This document shows, piece by piece, positions 22,561 through 33,279 of a stretch of DNA of 64,000 nt. This DNA comes from Castor canadensis. Lineage: Eukaryota; Chordata; Mammalia; Rodentia; Castoridae. The DNA lies in assembly GCF_047511655.1 (NCBI RefSeq), contig NC_133389.1:41709295-41773294 (forward strand). Direction: 5' to 3'. Both the position numbers and the translations under genes were made by a program. Position 1 is the first letter of the stretch. Each line of letters starts with the position of its first letter. The notes beneath the pieces are model-generated. The model was not told where the DNA came from and searched no databases. It saw only the letters and a program-made list of their open reading frames with translations.

Positions 22561-23950
22561 TCAGTTACATGCCCAATAGTTTGAATACGACATTAAGATT
22601 AAAAGGGACAGGCAAATGGACAGTTTTTGTAATTTATTTGCTGATTTCCTTAACCAGTGTTGGATTTCCATCTCCTTCAATCTTTTCAGGAAACCCTTTG
22701 TGGTCTGAGATAATAGATTCCCTTAGCTCCCCAAACTGGCAAAAAAAAAGTCTTATCTGCAATTTGATAGAATTTGACACCAACTATGTCTATACACAAG
22801 GCTTGCTGACATGTTTTGATTTGAAGAGTGAAGAATGTCTAAGATTCAAAATCATTGCCTTGTTTGAGGAAAATAAGTCTTTTCTGTTATTAAGGACTCT
22901 TCATCAAATTTTCTTTTGTCTTTCTTTTTTTAAAAAAACAAATCCTCACATTTCATTCTTTTTTCATTCATCCTTTTGGAATTTTTTCTTTAGTTTCTTA
23001 GTCTTTTAAATTATGTGGTTAGAACATGGTGAGTTTACAGTAAGAGAGTTTGCAGTTCAATGATAAATTTTGACATATATTATCAGAAGGAAGTTGAAAA
23101 GCATGCCCTGTTTTCAGTCATTTAATGAAGGCCCTTGTTATCCTCACTTTATGCAAATCATCTTAAAGCATCTTCCTCTCCATACAGTACTACTTGTCTT
23201 GTTATACCCAGACAAACAGGACTGTTGTAAAAATGAATCATATTGTCAATTAGTTGGCTATATATGAAGCCATATTACTTTTCTGTGTTTTGCAGTCACA
23301 TGGTATTTCAATTTACTGAAATTACATCCAAATGGATTTATTCTGATTTCAAGAAAGTCGTGAAACCAATATTGCTAACCTCACCTTGATCTGTAAACAG
23401 TATAGATATAACTTAATTTGGATTAGAGGTGACTTAACTATGACAACTCAGGTTTCTGTAGGTCAAATTGTCATGGAGAGTTATAGTCATTTAAATTAAG
23501 TGGCATTCCAAATCCTTTCAGGGATTCATATTTTTGGTAAGCACAATAACTAAGAAAAAGGAGATTATCAATCACAGAAATCTGACATGTAGAGGGTTAG
23601 GATATAAATTATTCTCAAACAGTAGTTAAAATGGGATGTTTTTTACTTTCTGCAAGTTGTATAAACAGTCATTAAAGGTTATGTACATGAATACCTAGAG
23701 CAACGTATAGCAAGTCTACATCTTTTTGTCTTTAGATCAGACATGGAATGTCCTTGAAGCTCTGTTATCTCATTTCAGATCTTGGATATTCTTGGTAGGT
23801 GCATCAGGAACCTTAAATCATGGACGACAACTGCTTGCCTACTTCATATGATCCTGTACTGCGTCATAATTCAACAATTTCAAAATTATTCACTCCTCTC
23901 AATAGTGGAGTGAACTTACAAATACTACCTGGACAGGAGTTCCCTGAAAC
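22561..23950. other. Unique AT-rich DNA
   Basis: No supported gene. A long open frame crosses 22500-23009, but it starts with GTG and ends in a run of Phe/Ser encoded by T-rich sequence. No repeat family recognised. Confidence 0.55.
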
Positions 23951-23954
23951 ATTT

Positions 23955-24158
23955 AAGAAATTTGTGTTGCCAGGCACCGGTGGCTCATGCCTGTAACCCT
24001 AGCTACTCAGGAGGCAGAGAACAGGAGCATTGCAGTTTGAAGCCACCCTGGGCCATATCTCGAAAAAAACCTTCACAAGAAAGGATTGGTGGAGTGATTC
24101 AAGGTGTAGGCCCTGAGTTCAAGCCCCAATACCACAAAAAAAAGAAAGAAATTTGTGT
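23955..24158 (+). mobile_element. Dimeric B1/ID-type SINE with target-site duplication
   Basis: Left half 'ggtggctcatgcctgtaacc' and 'actcaggaggcagag', linker 'atctcgaaaaaaacc', right half 'gatt.ggtggagtgattcaa' and 'ccctgagttcaagcccc', then an A-rich tail. The 13-bp duplication AAGAAATTTGTGT is perfect at 23955-23967 and 24146-24158. This is the best-preserved copy of the window's SINE family. Confidence 0.9.
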
Positions 24159-24159
24159 A

Positions 24160-25560
24160 CTTTCCCCAGCATGTTAGATTCAAAGTTTTGAAAAATGCTT
24201 TTCATAAAGATTCTATTATTAAAGATTTTATGTAAGAATATAATTAAAATTCTACATAGACATAGCAATTAAATTAGTATTTTCTGGACATAATTATGAC
24301 AATGTGTTTGTTCTAGTAATTTAAATATAAATTATAGTTTTGATACTTGAAACTTCTAAGTGTTAATGATGATAAAAGTGAACATTAAGAACTATACCTA
24401 AGTAATGCTTAAAATCAAAATGGTACCCTGTGTATGTACAACTAAGTTTTAGAGCAAATTTTACTTATTTGAGGTTAGAGCATTTGATTTTGCTGAACTC
24501 AAACTTGACCAGGTACTCTTCTTTCTTGGGATTGCAGTTAACCAGAAGTAGAAGTTATTTCTACAGACCATGTCTATGAGAAACTTAATTTTGATTGTGA
24601 TAAATTACTTGAAGGACTATTTTGTAGAACATTGAGGCTCACCTGAAAGAATCTCAAAATTATAAGGTAATTAGACAGAATTGTTAAGGAGCCAAGCAAT
24701 ACCTGTCATTACCTATTATCCAGAGTGGGACCACTGAAATTGTCTGGACCAGTAACAGACTCCAGGAATGAGTTAAGTCTGAGAATAGAATTCAGTACTT
24801 CTTGCATTGTTGCTCATTTATTGTCCAAGCCTGTCTGCTTTGAATTTCCTTAGACTATTGTCTCACATATGAGAAAATAGCCCAGGGTTGATGCTTTTAG
24901 GATTGATCTTTGTGGCAGGAGTATGAAAGAATTTTTTATTATATGGTCTCCTTTACATAAGTAATCTCATTTTAATAGCACAGGGTATATGCATGCTATG
25001 AAAGCTAAATAAATATGACATGTAATTTAAAAAATCATGACAATTTTGCAACAATAATATGAAAGATGTCATATATTGTATCTCCCTTCAAGGTCAGGTA
25101 TCAGTGTTTCTGGTCTAATATTCCAAATCCAAGGGCAGCAGTTAGTCAATATAAAGCATCCCTGAGAACTCCATCTCATTTCACAGAACTTCTCCAATTT
25201 CAAATCAACTTCCATTTCAGTCATCCAAGCAAGCAAATTAACATGAACAACACAGGTAATCTATCCGAATAGCAGAATTTGTATAGTATGTTAAAGCATA
25301 TAGAGCACTGTTGTATTTATTTTTCTCTTCTGATGCCCATAACTCTGTAGTTAGGCACCTAACATATAGAAGAAATAAGTGACACTCAGAAAAATTAATT
25401 AATTTGCCCAGGGTTGGTTCTTTTAGTGGCAATACTTCTTCAAGCTTTGGTTTTCTGATTTTGGTGATTGCTACTGTATCTTGCTACATTTAAAACAATC
25501 TTGTGCTAGGTAGATTTCTAAGATAGTGCCTGTATTTGTTTGGCCTCAGCCAGAAAATCA
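24160..25560. other. Unique AT-rich DNA
   Basis: No gene, RNA gene or recognisable repeat. The open frames at 25066-25272 and 25238-25432 run in opposite directions and are short. Confidence 0.6.
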
Positions 25561-25574
25561 GAACTAGTAATGGT

Positions 25575-26070
25575 ATCTGTCCATGTCTATGTCTATGTCT
25601 GTCTGTGTTTACATCTGTCTGTTCTCTATTATCTATCTGCCTATATGAGTAAGTATTCATTTATTACAAAGAATTAGCTGATACGACTATAAGAATTAGT
25701 TAAGTAAATGTGAAATTCATAGGACAGGCCATAAAGAAGGAAAGATTGTGGGCAGACTGGAACTCAGGAGCATAGTGGAAGCTGTTGGACACAGGTGGAA
25801 GTTCTCTTATCTCTCTAATTTTTCTATGAAGCTTCCCCCATCTCTGGAAAGCCTCCACCTCGTTTTCAAGTCCTTCCAAAAATCTGATTAAATTAGACTC
25901 ATCCAGATTACCTAGGATGATTTGCCTTACTGAAAGTGAATTAATTAGTGGATTAGTCACATTCTCAAAATCCCTTCACAACAATACCTAAATCAGTGTT
26001 TGATTAAATAACTGTAGAATGAAGCCTAGCAAAGTTTATAGTTCAAAATATCATCATAATCCACCTCTTG
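25575..26070. repeat. Simple repeat leading into an ancient interspersed repeat
   Basis: A degenerate (TCTG/TCTA)n tract (about 25575-25645) is followed by 'aagaattagctgatacgact' and ends with 'aaaatcccttcacaacaata' and 'cctaaatcagtgtttgatta'. This order matches a common ancient mammalian repeat ('ataaggaattggctcacg...cttcacagcaacacctagattagtgtttgatt'), for which I do not trust a name. The 86-aa minus ORF at 25700-25960 lies inside it. Confidence 0.5.
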
Positions 26071-26079
26071 TCAATGTGG

Positions 26080-26780
26080 CAACCATACTTATCTCTTTAA
26101 ATTGTACCTAACCTCCACATAAAGGCAAAAATAAAGCCATATTTCTACCCAACATGATACAACTATCCAACACACAACTAAAAGAAGCTAGCCTTCTCTC
26201 CAGAAGAGGATGCAAAGTTCTTGGCTGATGTTTACTTTCTCCTTTGATATCCTATAATGTAAATACTAAGATAATAAAGGTATCATATAAATGACTAGGG
26301 GACAAGAAAAGGAAGAAACTAAGAATATCTGATTATTGTACAAATTAACATATTTATGTTAAAATGAGGAAGAGATCCCCTATAATTAGTAAAATTGTGC
26401 AACTGATAACGTGGTTGTAGATGGTATTTATAGCTATCCTTTTCCAGTAGCCATTTTATATTTCTTTCACCTTCAGAAAGCATCTCAGTTTGTCATTATT
26501 CTTTGCCTGGGCCAGCCCAAGCTGTCATTCCAAAAGGGTATAAGCCATTAACAGTCTGCCTGTGTTGGGTTGAGTTTTGTAAGTTTTCTTTGAGTTTAAA
26601 CATAGAACAAGAAGATAATATAAGATGTCTACAGAATTGCCTGTATTCCAGACATATTTCTCATACTCTTATTTTACCTTAATGATATAATTTCCCTTTT
26701 TCAGTTAGAATAAATAACCCAGAGAGTGTAGCTCAATTTTTGCTTATTGATTTAGAGACATAAAGAACCCAAAATGGCCT
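26080..26780. other. Unassigned non-coding DNA
   Basis: No gene seen. Part of it may belong to the endogenous retroviral remnant that follows, but it is too eroded to say. Confidence 0.45.
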
Positions 26781-26789
26781 GGTATAAAT

Positions 26790-27350
26790 CTCAACTTCAA
26801 GTTCAATGGGACCATCATTATACCCACTGGTGAAAGATCCTCTCCTTTGGATGTAAGACTCCTAGATCAGCAGATCCTAAACTTTTGGGGCAGGAAGAAA
26901 AACTCTTGCCAGTAGATCGCAAGGGGTAATAATGAGTGGAACCTCTTTCATTTTTACCCCTTGAATCATGTACCCGTGAATACTAACTGGAGAGAAATGT
27001 CACTATATGCTGATTTGGAGTAGATACCACATTCTAAAAGATATTTCCCACCTCTGCAAGGCATTGTCACCTAGATGGTGCCATTGTGTCAACCTTCAAA
27101 GGGCCATTCCATCATTCTACCAAATGGCCTTTGGTAGAATGATTGAGGAGATAGGGACCACGATAGATTCATGAATTTCATGAGCATTGGCCCATTATTG
27201 CATTTTTATTTGCTTTGACATGAGTTCATTGGTCAGAAAAAAAATGCTGTAAAGAATACCTTGACAGTGGGTAAGGCATTCAATGAGTCCATGGATGTCA
27301 GACATGGGTCACTGTGCTGAGGGGAAATAATAGGACCATGATTGCACAAT
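26790..27350 (-). mobile_element. Ancient class III endogenous retrovirus (ERVL) internal fragment, antisense
   Basis: 'cttcaaagggccattccatc', 'gagcattggcccattattgc', 'gagttcattggtcagaaa', 'gtaaagaataccttgacagt' and 'gtaaggcattcaatgagtcc' follow the order of the antisense internal (pol-region) sequence of ERVL/HERV-L-type elements as I remember it. The copy is heavily mutated, with many stops in the sense direction, no terminal structures and no intact gene. It is a dead remnant. A local inverted repeat at 27111-27143 lies within it. Confidence 0.6.
27111..27143. repeat. Perfect 14-bp inverted repeat, 5-bp loop
   Basis: ATCATTCTACCAAA (27111-27124) and TTTGGTAGAATGAT (27130-27143) are exact reverse complements around TGGCC. 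In the related ERVL sequence I remember, the segment after the left arm is different, so the right arm may be a template-switch product. Confidence 0.9.
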
Positions 27351-27499
27351 GGTGATAAAGACTAATATGTCTGTAGCACAGGAGATCCTCCATGCCCTAT
27401 GATGAAAGTCAATGGAAAACAACCTATTACATTAGGATTGAATGGCCATCACTCTTCTGGAATAAAGGTTTGGGTCACCTCACCAGGCACAAAACCACA

Positions 27500-27662
27500 A
27501 CCAGATAAGAACTCACCTTATATGCCAAACACTGAACAGAGAATCATGCTGGGTTATGCCTGTACTTCTAACCTACAGAACTGTGAGGTAATAAATAGGT
27601 GTTGTTTTAAACTCCTACATTTGTGGTGAATTTTTTTTATGTAACCATACAAAACTAATACA
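27500..27662 (+). mobile_element. MaLR/ERVL-type LTR 3' end
   Basis: 'acctacagaactgtgaggta', 'ataaataggtgttgttttaa', 'actcctacatttgtgg' and the terminal 'caaaactaatacag' match the 3' end of MaLR/ERVL-class LTRs, including the AATAAA signal. The 5' limit is unclear. The 76-aa frame at 27399-27629 runs through it and is not a gene. Confidence 0.6.
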
Positions 27663-27664
27663 GT

Positions 27665-30600
27665 GCCCACTGTCTGAGCTAGATACACTTTCACTTCTAC
27701 AAGTTGAATTTAGTTCAGCCCTACCATAGACTTTTCAAATAGTCTTTGGAACCGTGATTTCTCCCTCAAGACAGATGTTCTTGACAACATTATGTTGGAA
27801 TAAGTTGGGCCATGACAGTTATGATCTGAATCTTCCAAATTTCCCAGCAGCCTTTAGAGAGAACTTGAGGTTTAGGACGGTAAAGCCACTTCTGTAGCAG
27901 CTCAGCTCTGCAGATATGACTGACTTGGGAATTTGTGTGGCAGATACTAAGGTAATGATTCAAATATTCTGATGATCATAGTAATGACTAATCTGAATTT
28001 GACAATTTCTCCAAGAATAACTATCAGAAAATATTAGGAAATATAAGTGGTAATATTTTTCATTTTAAAATTTTTAATTTGACATTAATTTAGTCAAAAC
28101 AACTTTACTAAGTATACTAAAGTTCATCTAATTTGTAATACAGTCATCATTTATACTGTGACTACTTGGAACATACCTTATTCTGAAAAATAGCTCTTTG
28201 CAGATTCCTTTCAGAGGAATGAAAATATGCCAGAACTGACTCAGAACTATTGATACCTTGAACATGCACAAAGTGCACAGGAACTTGTCAGGGGTCCAAA
28301 TGAACTGACCATTAGCAATGGAGTGTGTTGATGTAGGGGGGATAAAAGCCAAAGACACAAATGTCATCTCATAGGGATAGGGACAGAGAGAACAGTACAA
28401 GCTCTGTCTGGTGGTCATTAAATTTTCAGATGGTATTTCATTGCAGACTGTGTGGTTGAAGAAGAATTCAAAGTCTGAAGATTTTTTACAGAACTGTCTA
28501 ATGTTCAGAATTTGAACAATGGGTGATTTGAAACTTGGTATTGCTGTTGATTCTCAGGGTGAAAAAGGAAAAAAGAGGTTGAAAATTTACTCTTTCATAG
28601 GATTCTCTTAAAGCTTCTAAACAAATTCTGGTTATAGTGTATTTCAATGAAGCAACTTGTTTAAAATGATAAAAATTATATTAAATGATTTTCTTTTGCT
28701 AATATTTGTAAACATTAGTGCTTTTATGGGCCTTGTATACAATTTCCATGTACAAGAAGGCTAGGACTAAGTCAATAATAAGTAAGAAGGGCTGAGGTAA
28801 ATTGGAAAAATAATACTCTAAAAGCATTTAAGTTGAATTTAAACAAACAATAGCCATCTTCCATTGCAAGTTTGTGATTCAGAAGTTGAATAGAACATAG
28901 TTGAACATGAAAAAGAGCTATTTGCTTTATATTCTGCTTTGGATTTTTTCTGAAGCCCTTATAACTTAGGGAGAGATCAGTGTGTTTGAGCTATTAACCA
29001 TTATTTACCAACTAATTAATAACTATTACATAGTTATTAAACATTTCAAAATTCATAATGTCCAGTTTTGATTGTAGTGTTCTCCTCAAGTGAGGAAACT
29101 AGGCTTTCTTTCCTACAGCTCCCAAGCTTCTTCACCCCATATTCTTGGACTAAAATGTGGTGACCTGGGCAGCATCCCCAGAAGCTGAATCCAGTGCTTC
29201 TGATGCTCTCAAATGTCTAGCTTCTTCCTCCCTTTTCTTTCTCCTCACCCACTGAGCAAGCGTGAGCAAGGTCCTTAAGACCTTTCCTCATGTAGGATTA
29301 TATTTATTTGGCCTGAAAGTAAAGTGGTCCCTTCATTTGGGCATCAAATGCAAGGTTAAGATTGGAGTTATCTTAGAACATTATTTGCTATGCCCATTTT
29401 TCTATTAGTCTCCCATGATAGTTCAAAGTATGTAAGCATTCCAAAATTAGAAAGTGGAAACAATCCAATATTGTCTGTAATAATATTGGCCCTGTTTTAC
29501 GGTAAAGGGACTAACACCAAAACTTGAACTTAGTGAATTTCTAGTGTTCTTGCATCTACAATGGTCTTTGATTACTAGCCTGGAAAAATCTGAACCAATT
29601 GTATTAAGATAAAGCAATGCATTGGCAAGACCCTGACATATATATGTATATATCCACACAATTTCTATAACTTACTCAAGCAGTATTCCTTGCATGCAGA
29701 CCAATAGCCTCCCAAGTAGTAATCTGTGCCAGATGTTTCTGAGGGAGAAAAATATATAATGTACCTAATTTTGCAAAACTACACAATAGGTAGACATTTC
29801 TTTCTCACCCCAGCTGGTGATCAGTTTATGCCCTGAAGCTTGGAGATTTATAACCCTTGTAATTTTATCCTAAACAGAGTAATTGCAGATGCTCTTCCTT
29901 TGCTATTATTTTAATTAGTGAGGAAGACTTTGCCAAGATGTTGACTCTCCAGATAATGAATTTCATCTGGGTAAGATCTAGTAGGTAGTTGTGACCATAT
30001 TAAGATAGCTAGTGTCCTCAGAAATTGTTTTATTAACCTCAGAATTTTTATTTATTTGGTACTTTTACCCTAGCTTATTCTAAGACTATTTAAGAAATGT
30101 CATAATACAAGTCATTAAGTCTCTTTCCAATAATCAAAGTCCAACAGAAAAAAAATGCACATTTCTGTTTCAAAAATATTTTTCAGTATACATAGGGTTA
30201 CTGATTTTTGACAATTTTCACAATTCAATGTGCCCCAAAGTCCAAAATAATTTTCTTAAAGTTTTAATGCTCCAGAAAACTAAATTATAACATTTCATTC
30301 TGGTTTCCTTTCAACAGACATTAATCTTGATTGAGCATGTGTTTTGTTATATAATTGGGCATTCTATGAGGAATAAAAAAGAAACACTTCAGCAGGGTTG
30401 GGTTCTAAGGAATTTTCACTAAGAAATCTTTCATCAAGGAACTTCCAAGTATTTGCCATAGTCAGCTTAGGCCTTCAGGGTCATTTCATTTATAGGTCTG
30501 AGTTTTAATCAGCATGGATTTCCCTTGATTTTCATGGTTTCCCCTAGTAGAAAATGCAGGAATTTTGCTATTACATTCTGTTAGTCTTGGACATAAATAC

Positions 30601-30930
30601 AAGTATGCAATGATAGGGTATAGAATATTCACCAAAACAAATGGAGCATTAATAATAGGAATATATTTGGGACCCAAGCACTGACCTTGTCTCTTCACCC
30701 CGCTACTCCCATTCATAAGGTAAACCTGACATTAAAGCTAGCTGGCTAAGAAAGATAACAAAGTAAAACAGGAGAGAGCCATGAGACTCTACAGTTGACC
30801 CATACATCTGAGCTCTTCACTTTACCTTTCAGGAAAATGCAATCTATCCCTGGAATTCAATTACCAGGCTCTCTGATCATGGAAAAGGAGTATAAACCTT
30901 GAAACAAAAGAGAAAGAAAACTCCAAAATT
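27665..30930. other. Unique AT-rich DNA
   Basis: About 3.3 kb with no supported gene and no repeat I can name. Minus-strand open frames of 70-96 aa (28128-28418, 29447-29659, 30486-30716) have no recognisable domain. Confidence 0.55.
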
Positions 30931-30947
30931 AATTTGTAATTGACTTT

Positions 30948-32113
30948 TTTTAACTAATAAAAAAGTTGTATTTACTTAGAAGCATTCAGAATGTCAGCAA
31001 AACAGCTGCAACCTTTTTTGTTTTTGCAACTACAGAGTGGCATTCAGTTAACAGAACAATTATTTCATATAAGCTTCATCAGAGACAACTAAAGATGAAA
31101 AAAATTACCTTCTCCATATATAACTAATTTGTGCTGCACACCAACAAGAACCTGCTTTAAATTTCTGTGCCAGTTTGCAACCCCCATTCTGTAGCAGGCA
31201 AGGTTAGTGGCTATTGAAAATACCACCAGGACAGGGCTATCTAAATACACATTTGGTACTGTGTAACTGTACAAAAAAGGGCACTGTACAGTTTAAAAGC
31301 AAATCTTACACAGCCTTACATTTCAATTTTTTTCTTTAAAAGGAATGAGTTTTGTTCAAAGGGATTAAATGCTTTATAGATAAGAAAAACCTGCACTAGA
31401 ACCAACTTGTTCATCCTCATCATCTTCTTCATCTTCATCCTCTTCCCCATCCTCATCTTCCTCCTCTTCCTTCTTTTTCTTCCTCTTTTCAGCCTTGTTA
31501 ACTCCCTTTTTCTCTGCGTCAGGTTTTCTTTTAGTCCAGTCAGCAGCAATATCCTTTTCCTACTGTTACTTTTCAGCTTGCCTGCCTTCTTTGCACAAGG
31601 ATGCTTGTTACCTGCAGCGGAGCTGTTCCACTTCTCTCCCAGCTTCTTTGCAACGTCACCATGGACAAGCCATGATGTTCTCCTTTGATTTGGGGTGATA
31701 CTCAGACCACAACAAGCAGAAAGCTGAAGGAGGCCTCTTGGGTGCACTGGGATCCTTGAACTTTTTTGCCTCCCCTTTAGGAGGAATATAAGTTTTCATT
31801 TCTCTTTCATAATGAGCCTTGTCTGCCTTTGCCATGTCTTCAAATTTCCCTTTCTCTTTGGCAGACATGGTCTTTCACCTCTGTGAGCAATTCTTAGAAA
31901 ACTCTGAGAAGCTGACTGAGGCATCGGGGTGCTTCTTCTTGTGCTCCTCCCAGCAAGTTTGCACGAAGAATGCACATGATGACAGTTTCTTAGGCTCTCA
32001 TTTGCCCATCTTTAGTTTTCTCCCTCAGTGAGGCACAGAATCGCCCAGAGCCCGTCTGCCTCTCACTTGCTCCAGAGATGTCTCTGTGGAGCTCAATGTA
32101 CTGCAGTGGCTCT
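30948..32113 (-). pseudogene. HMGB1 processed pseudogene
   Basis: This is a retrocopy of the mRNA for high-mobility group box 1, a nuclear DNA-bending protein with HMG boxes A and B and a long acidic tail. In the minus-strand direction it has a 5' UTR remnant (from about 32100), an ATG at 32007-32009, box A fragments ('[17 protein letters not shown]', then '[18 protein letters not shown]'), the linker '[12 protein letters not shown]', box B fragments ('DVAKKLGE.W'), a basic stretch and the acidic-tail GAA/GAT repeats (about 31411-31475), followed by about 450 bp of HMGB1-like 3' UTR. There are no introns. Disruptions: codon 4 is TGA (31998-32000), the frame shifts more than once between the boxes and the tail, and the normal terminal stop position reads CAA (31407-31409). 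A 12-bp duplication with one mismatch flanks it (GTAATTGACTTT 30936-30947; GTAAGTGACTTT 32114-32125), supporting L1-mediated insertion. It could still be transcribed, but it cannot encode HMGB1. Confidence 0.95.
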
Positions 32114-32129
32114 GTAAGTGACTTTAAGA

Positions 32130-33060
32130 GAAAAATCTAACTTTTAAATTAGCAACTGAAATTGGGCACAACTATCTCATTTATTCTTAGGAAGCATAAA
32201 GGTTGAAAATAAGAAAAAGAAACTTAACATGTAACATTATCTAACAAAATGGGGCAGAGAATTTGGCTATAGTTCATCCTCCCTGTAGGAAACACTGTAC
32301 AGACAGACTGAGACTGTGTTTTACTTTCTGTTATGAGGTTGCTCAAGATAGAATGTTAATTTTAGGAAGCTAAGTTTAGACTAAAACCATGTAAAAATTG
32401 CAATATTTTCATTGTCAAAATAGGAAAAATGCCAGGCTCATAAACTACCTTAAATAGTAATTTACAATATATACAATAAGTTTATGAAAGCAGAACAAAT
32501 ATTTTGATTATTTAATATAACAGGTTGGTAAGTCTCATTGGTTTGAAACTATCTCATTTGTCAGTTTTCACAATTTAGAAAGCTTTGGGGGAAAAAACCA
32601 ACAAGCTATATTTTAATGTTCAACAAAAATAAAAGTCATAGGGAAAAAAATTTCAAGTTTCATATTTAACTATTTTGTTAAATAGAACTTTAATGAAAAA
32701 TACATAAAAGTTGACCATTTGAACCTTCTATTCATTCTTCTTGACAGTTTACTATGCATTTATTTTCCACTTAGTCATTTTATCTCTCTAACCACCATGT
32801 TAGGCAGATGGAGCAGATTTTATTATTTTCATTAATGGGAAATAGGAATAGCACACAGCCAATACACAAAAGATCTTGAGACATGTGATTCATATTTTAT
32901 CTTATTGCTATACTAACATCGTATGTATTAAAATAAATGATAATTTTTCTATAATCCATGGAGGAAAATGGAATGTGCAAAAAGTAATTACTAAAAAAAT
33001 GAAAAGTTGGGTAGGAGGATGTTTGGGGTACCCAAAATTAAAGCAAGCAACTTCTAGCCT
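32130..33060. other. Unique AT-rich DNA
   Basis: No gene seen. 'ttttattattttcattaatg' and 'ggaaatagg' near 32818-32845 could be a weak antisense MIR remnant. Confidence 0.5.
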
Positions 33061-33067
33061 TAAAAAT

Positions 33068-33275
33068 TCAATAAATAAGCTGAGCACCAGTGGCTCATGC
33101 CTGTAATCCTCAGGAGGCAGAGATCAGGTGGATCATGGTTCAAAGCCAGCCCAGGCAAATAATTCAAAAGACGCTTTCTCCAAAAAAACCCATCACCAAA
33201 AATGGCTGGTGGAGTGATCAGGGCATAGGCCCTGAGTTCAAACCCCAGTACCACAAAAAAAAAAATCAGTAAATA
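33068..33275 (+). mobile_element. Dimeric B1/ID-type SINE with imperfect duplication
   Basis: 'caccagtggctcatgcctgt', 'atcctcaggaggcagagatc', 'ttcaaagccagcccaggc', then 'ggctggtggagtgatcaggg' and 'gccctgagttcaaacccc' with an A12-type tail match the copy at 23968-24145. Flanks TCAATAAATA (33068-33077) and TCAGTAAATA (33266-33275) are a likely duplication with one mismatch. The small ORFs inside it are not genes. Confidence 0.88.
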
Positions 33276-33279
33276 TAAT

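Noticed and set aside
22500..23009. 169-aa open frame on + strand, the longest in the window
   Set aside because: It opens at GTG, not ATG, has no recognisable domain, and its end is Phe/Ser from T-rich DNA. I see no splice or conservation evidence.
31407..31688. 93-aa hydrophobic + strand frame
   Set aside because: It is the antisense of the HMGB1 pseudogene acidic tail and box B; the Leu/Phe/Ile richness comes from the reversed GAA/GAT repeats.
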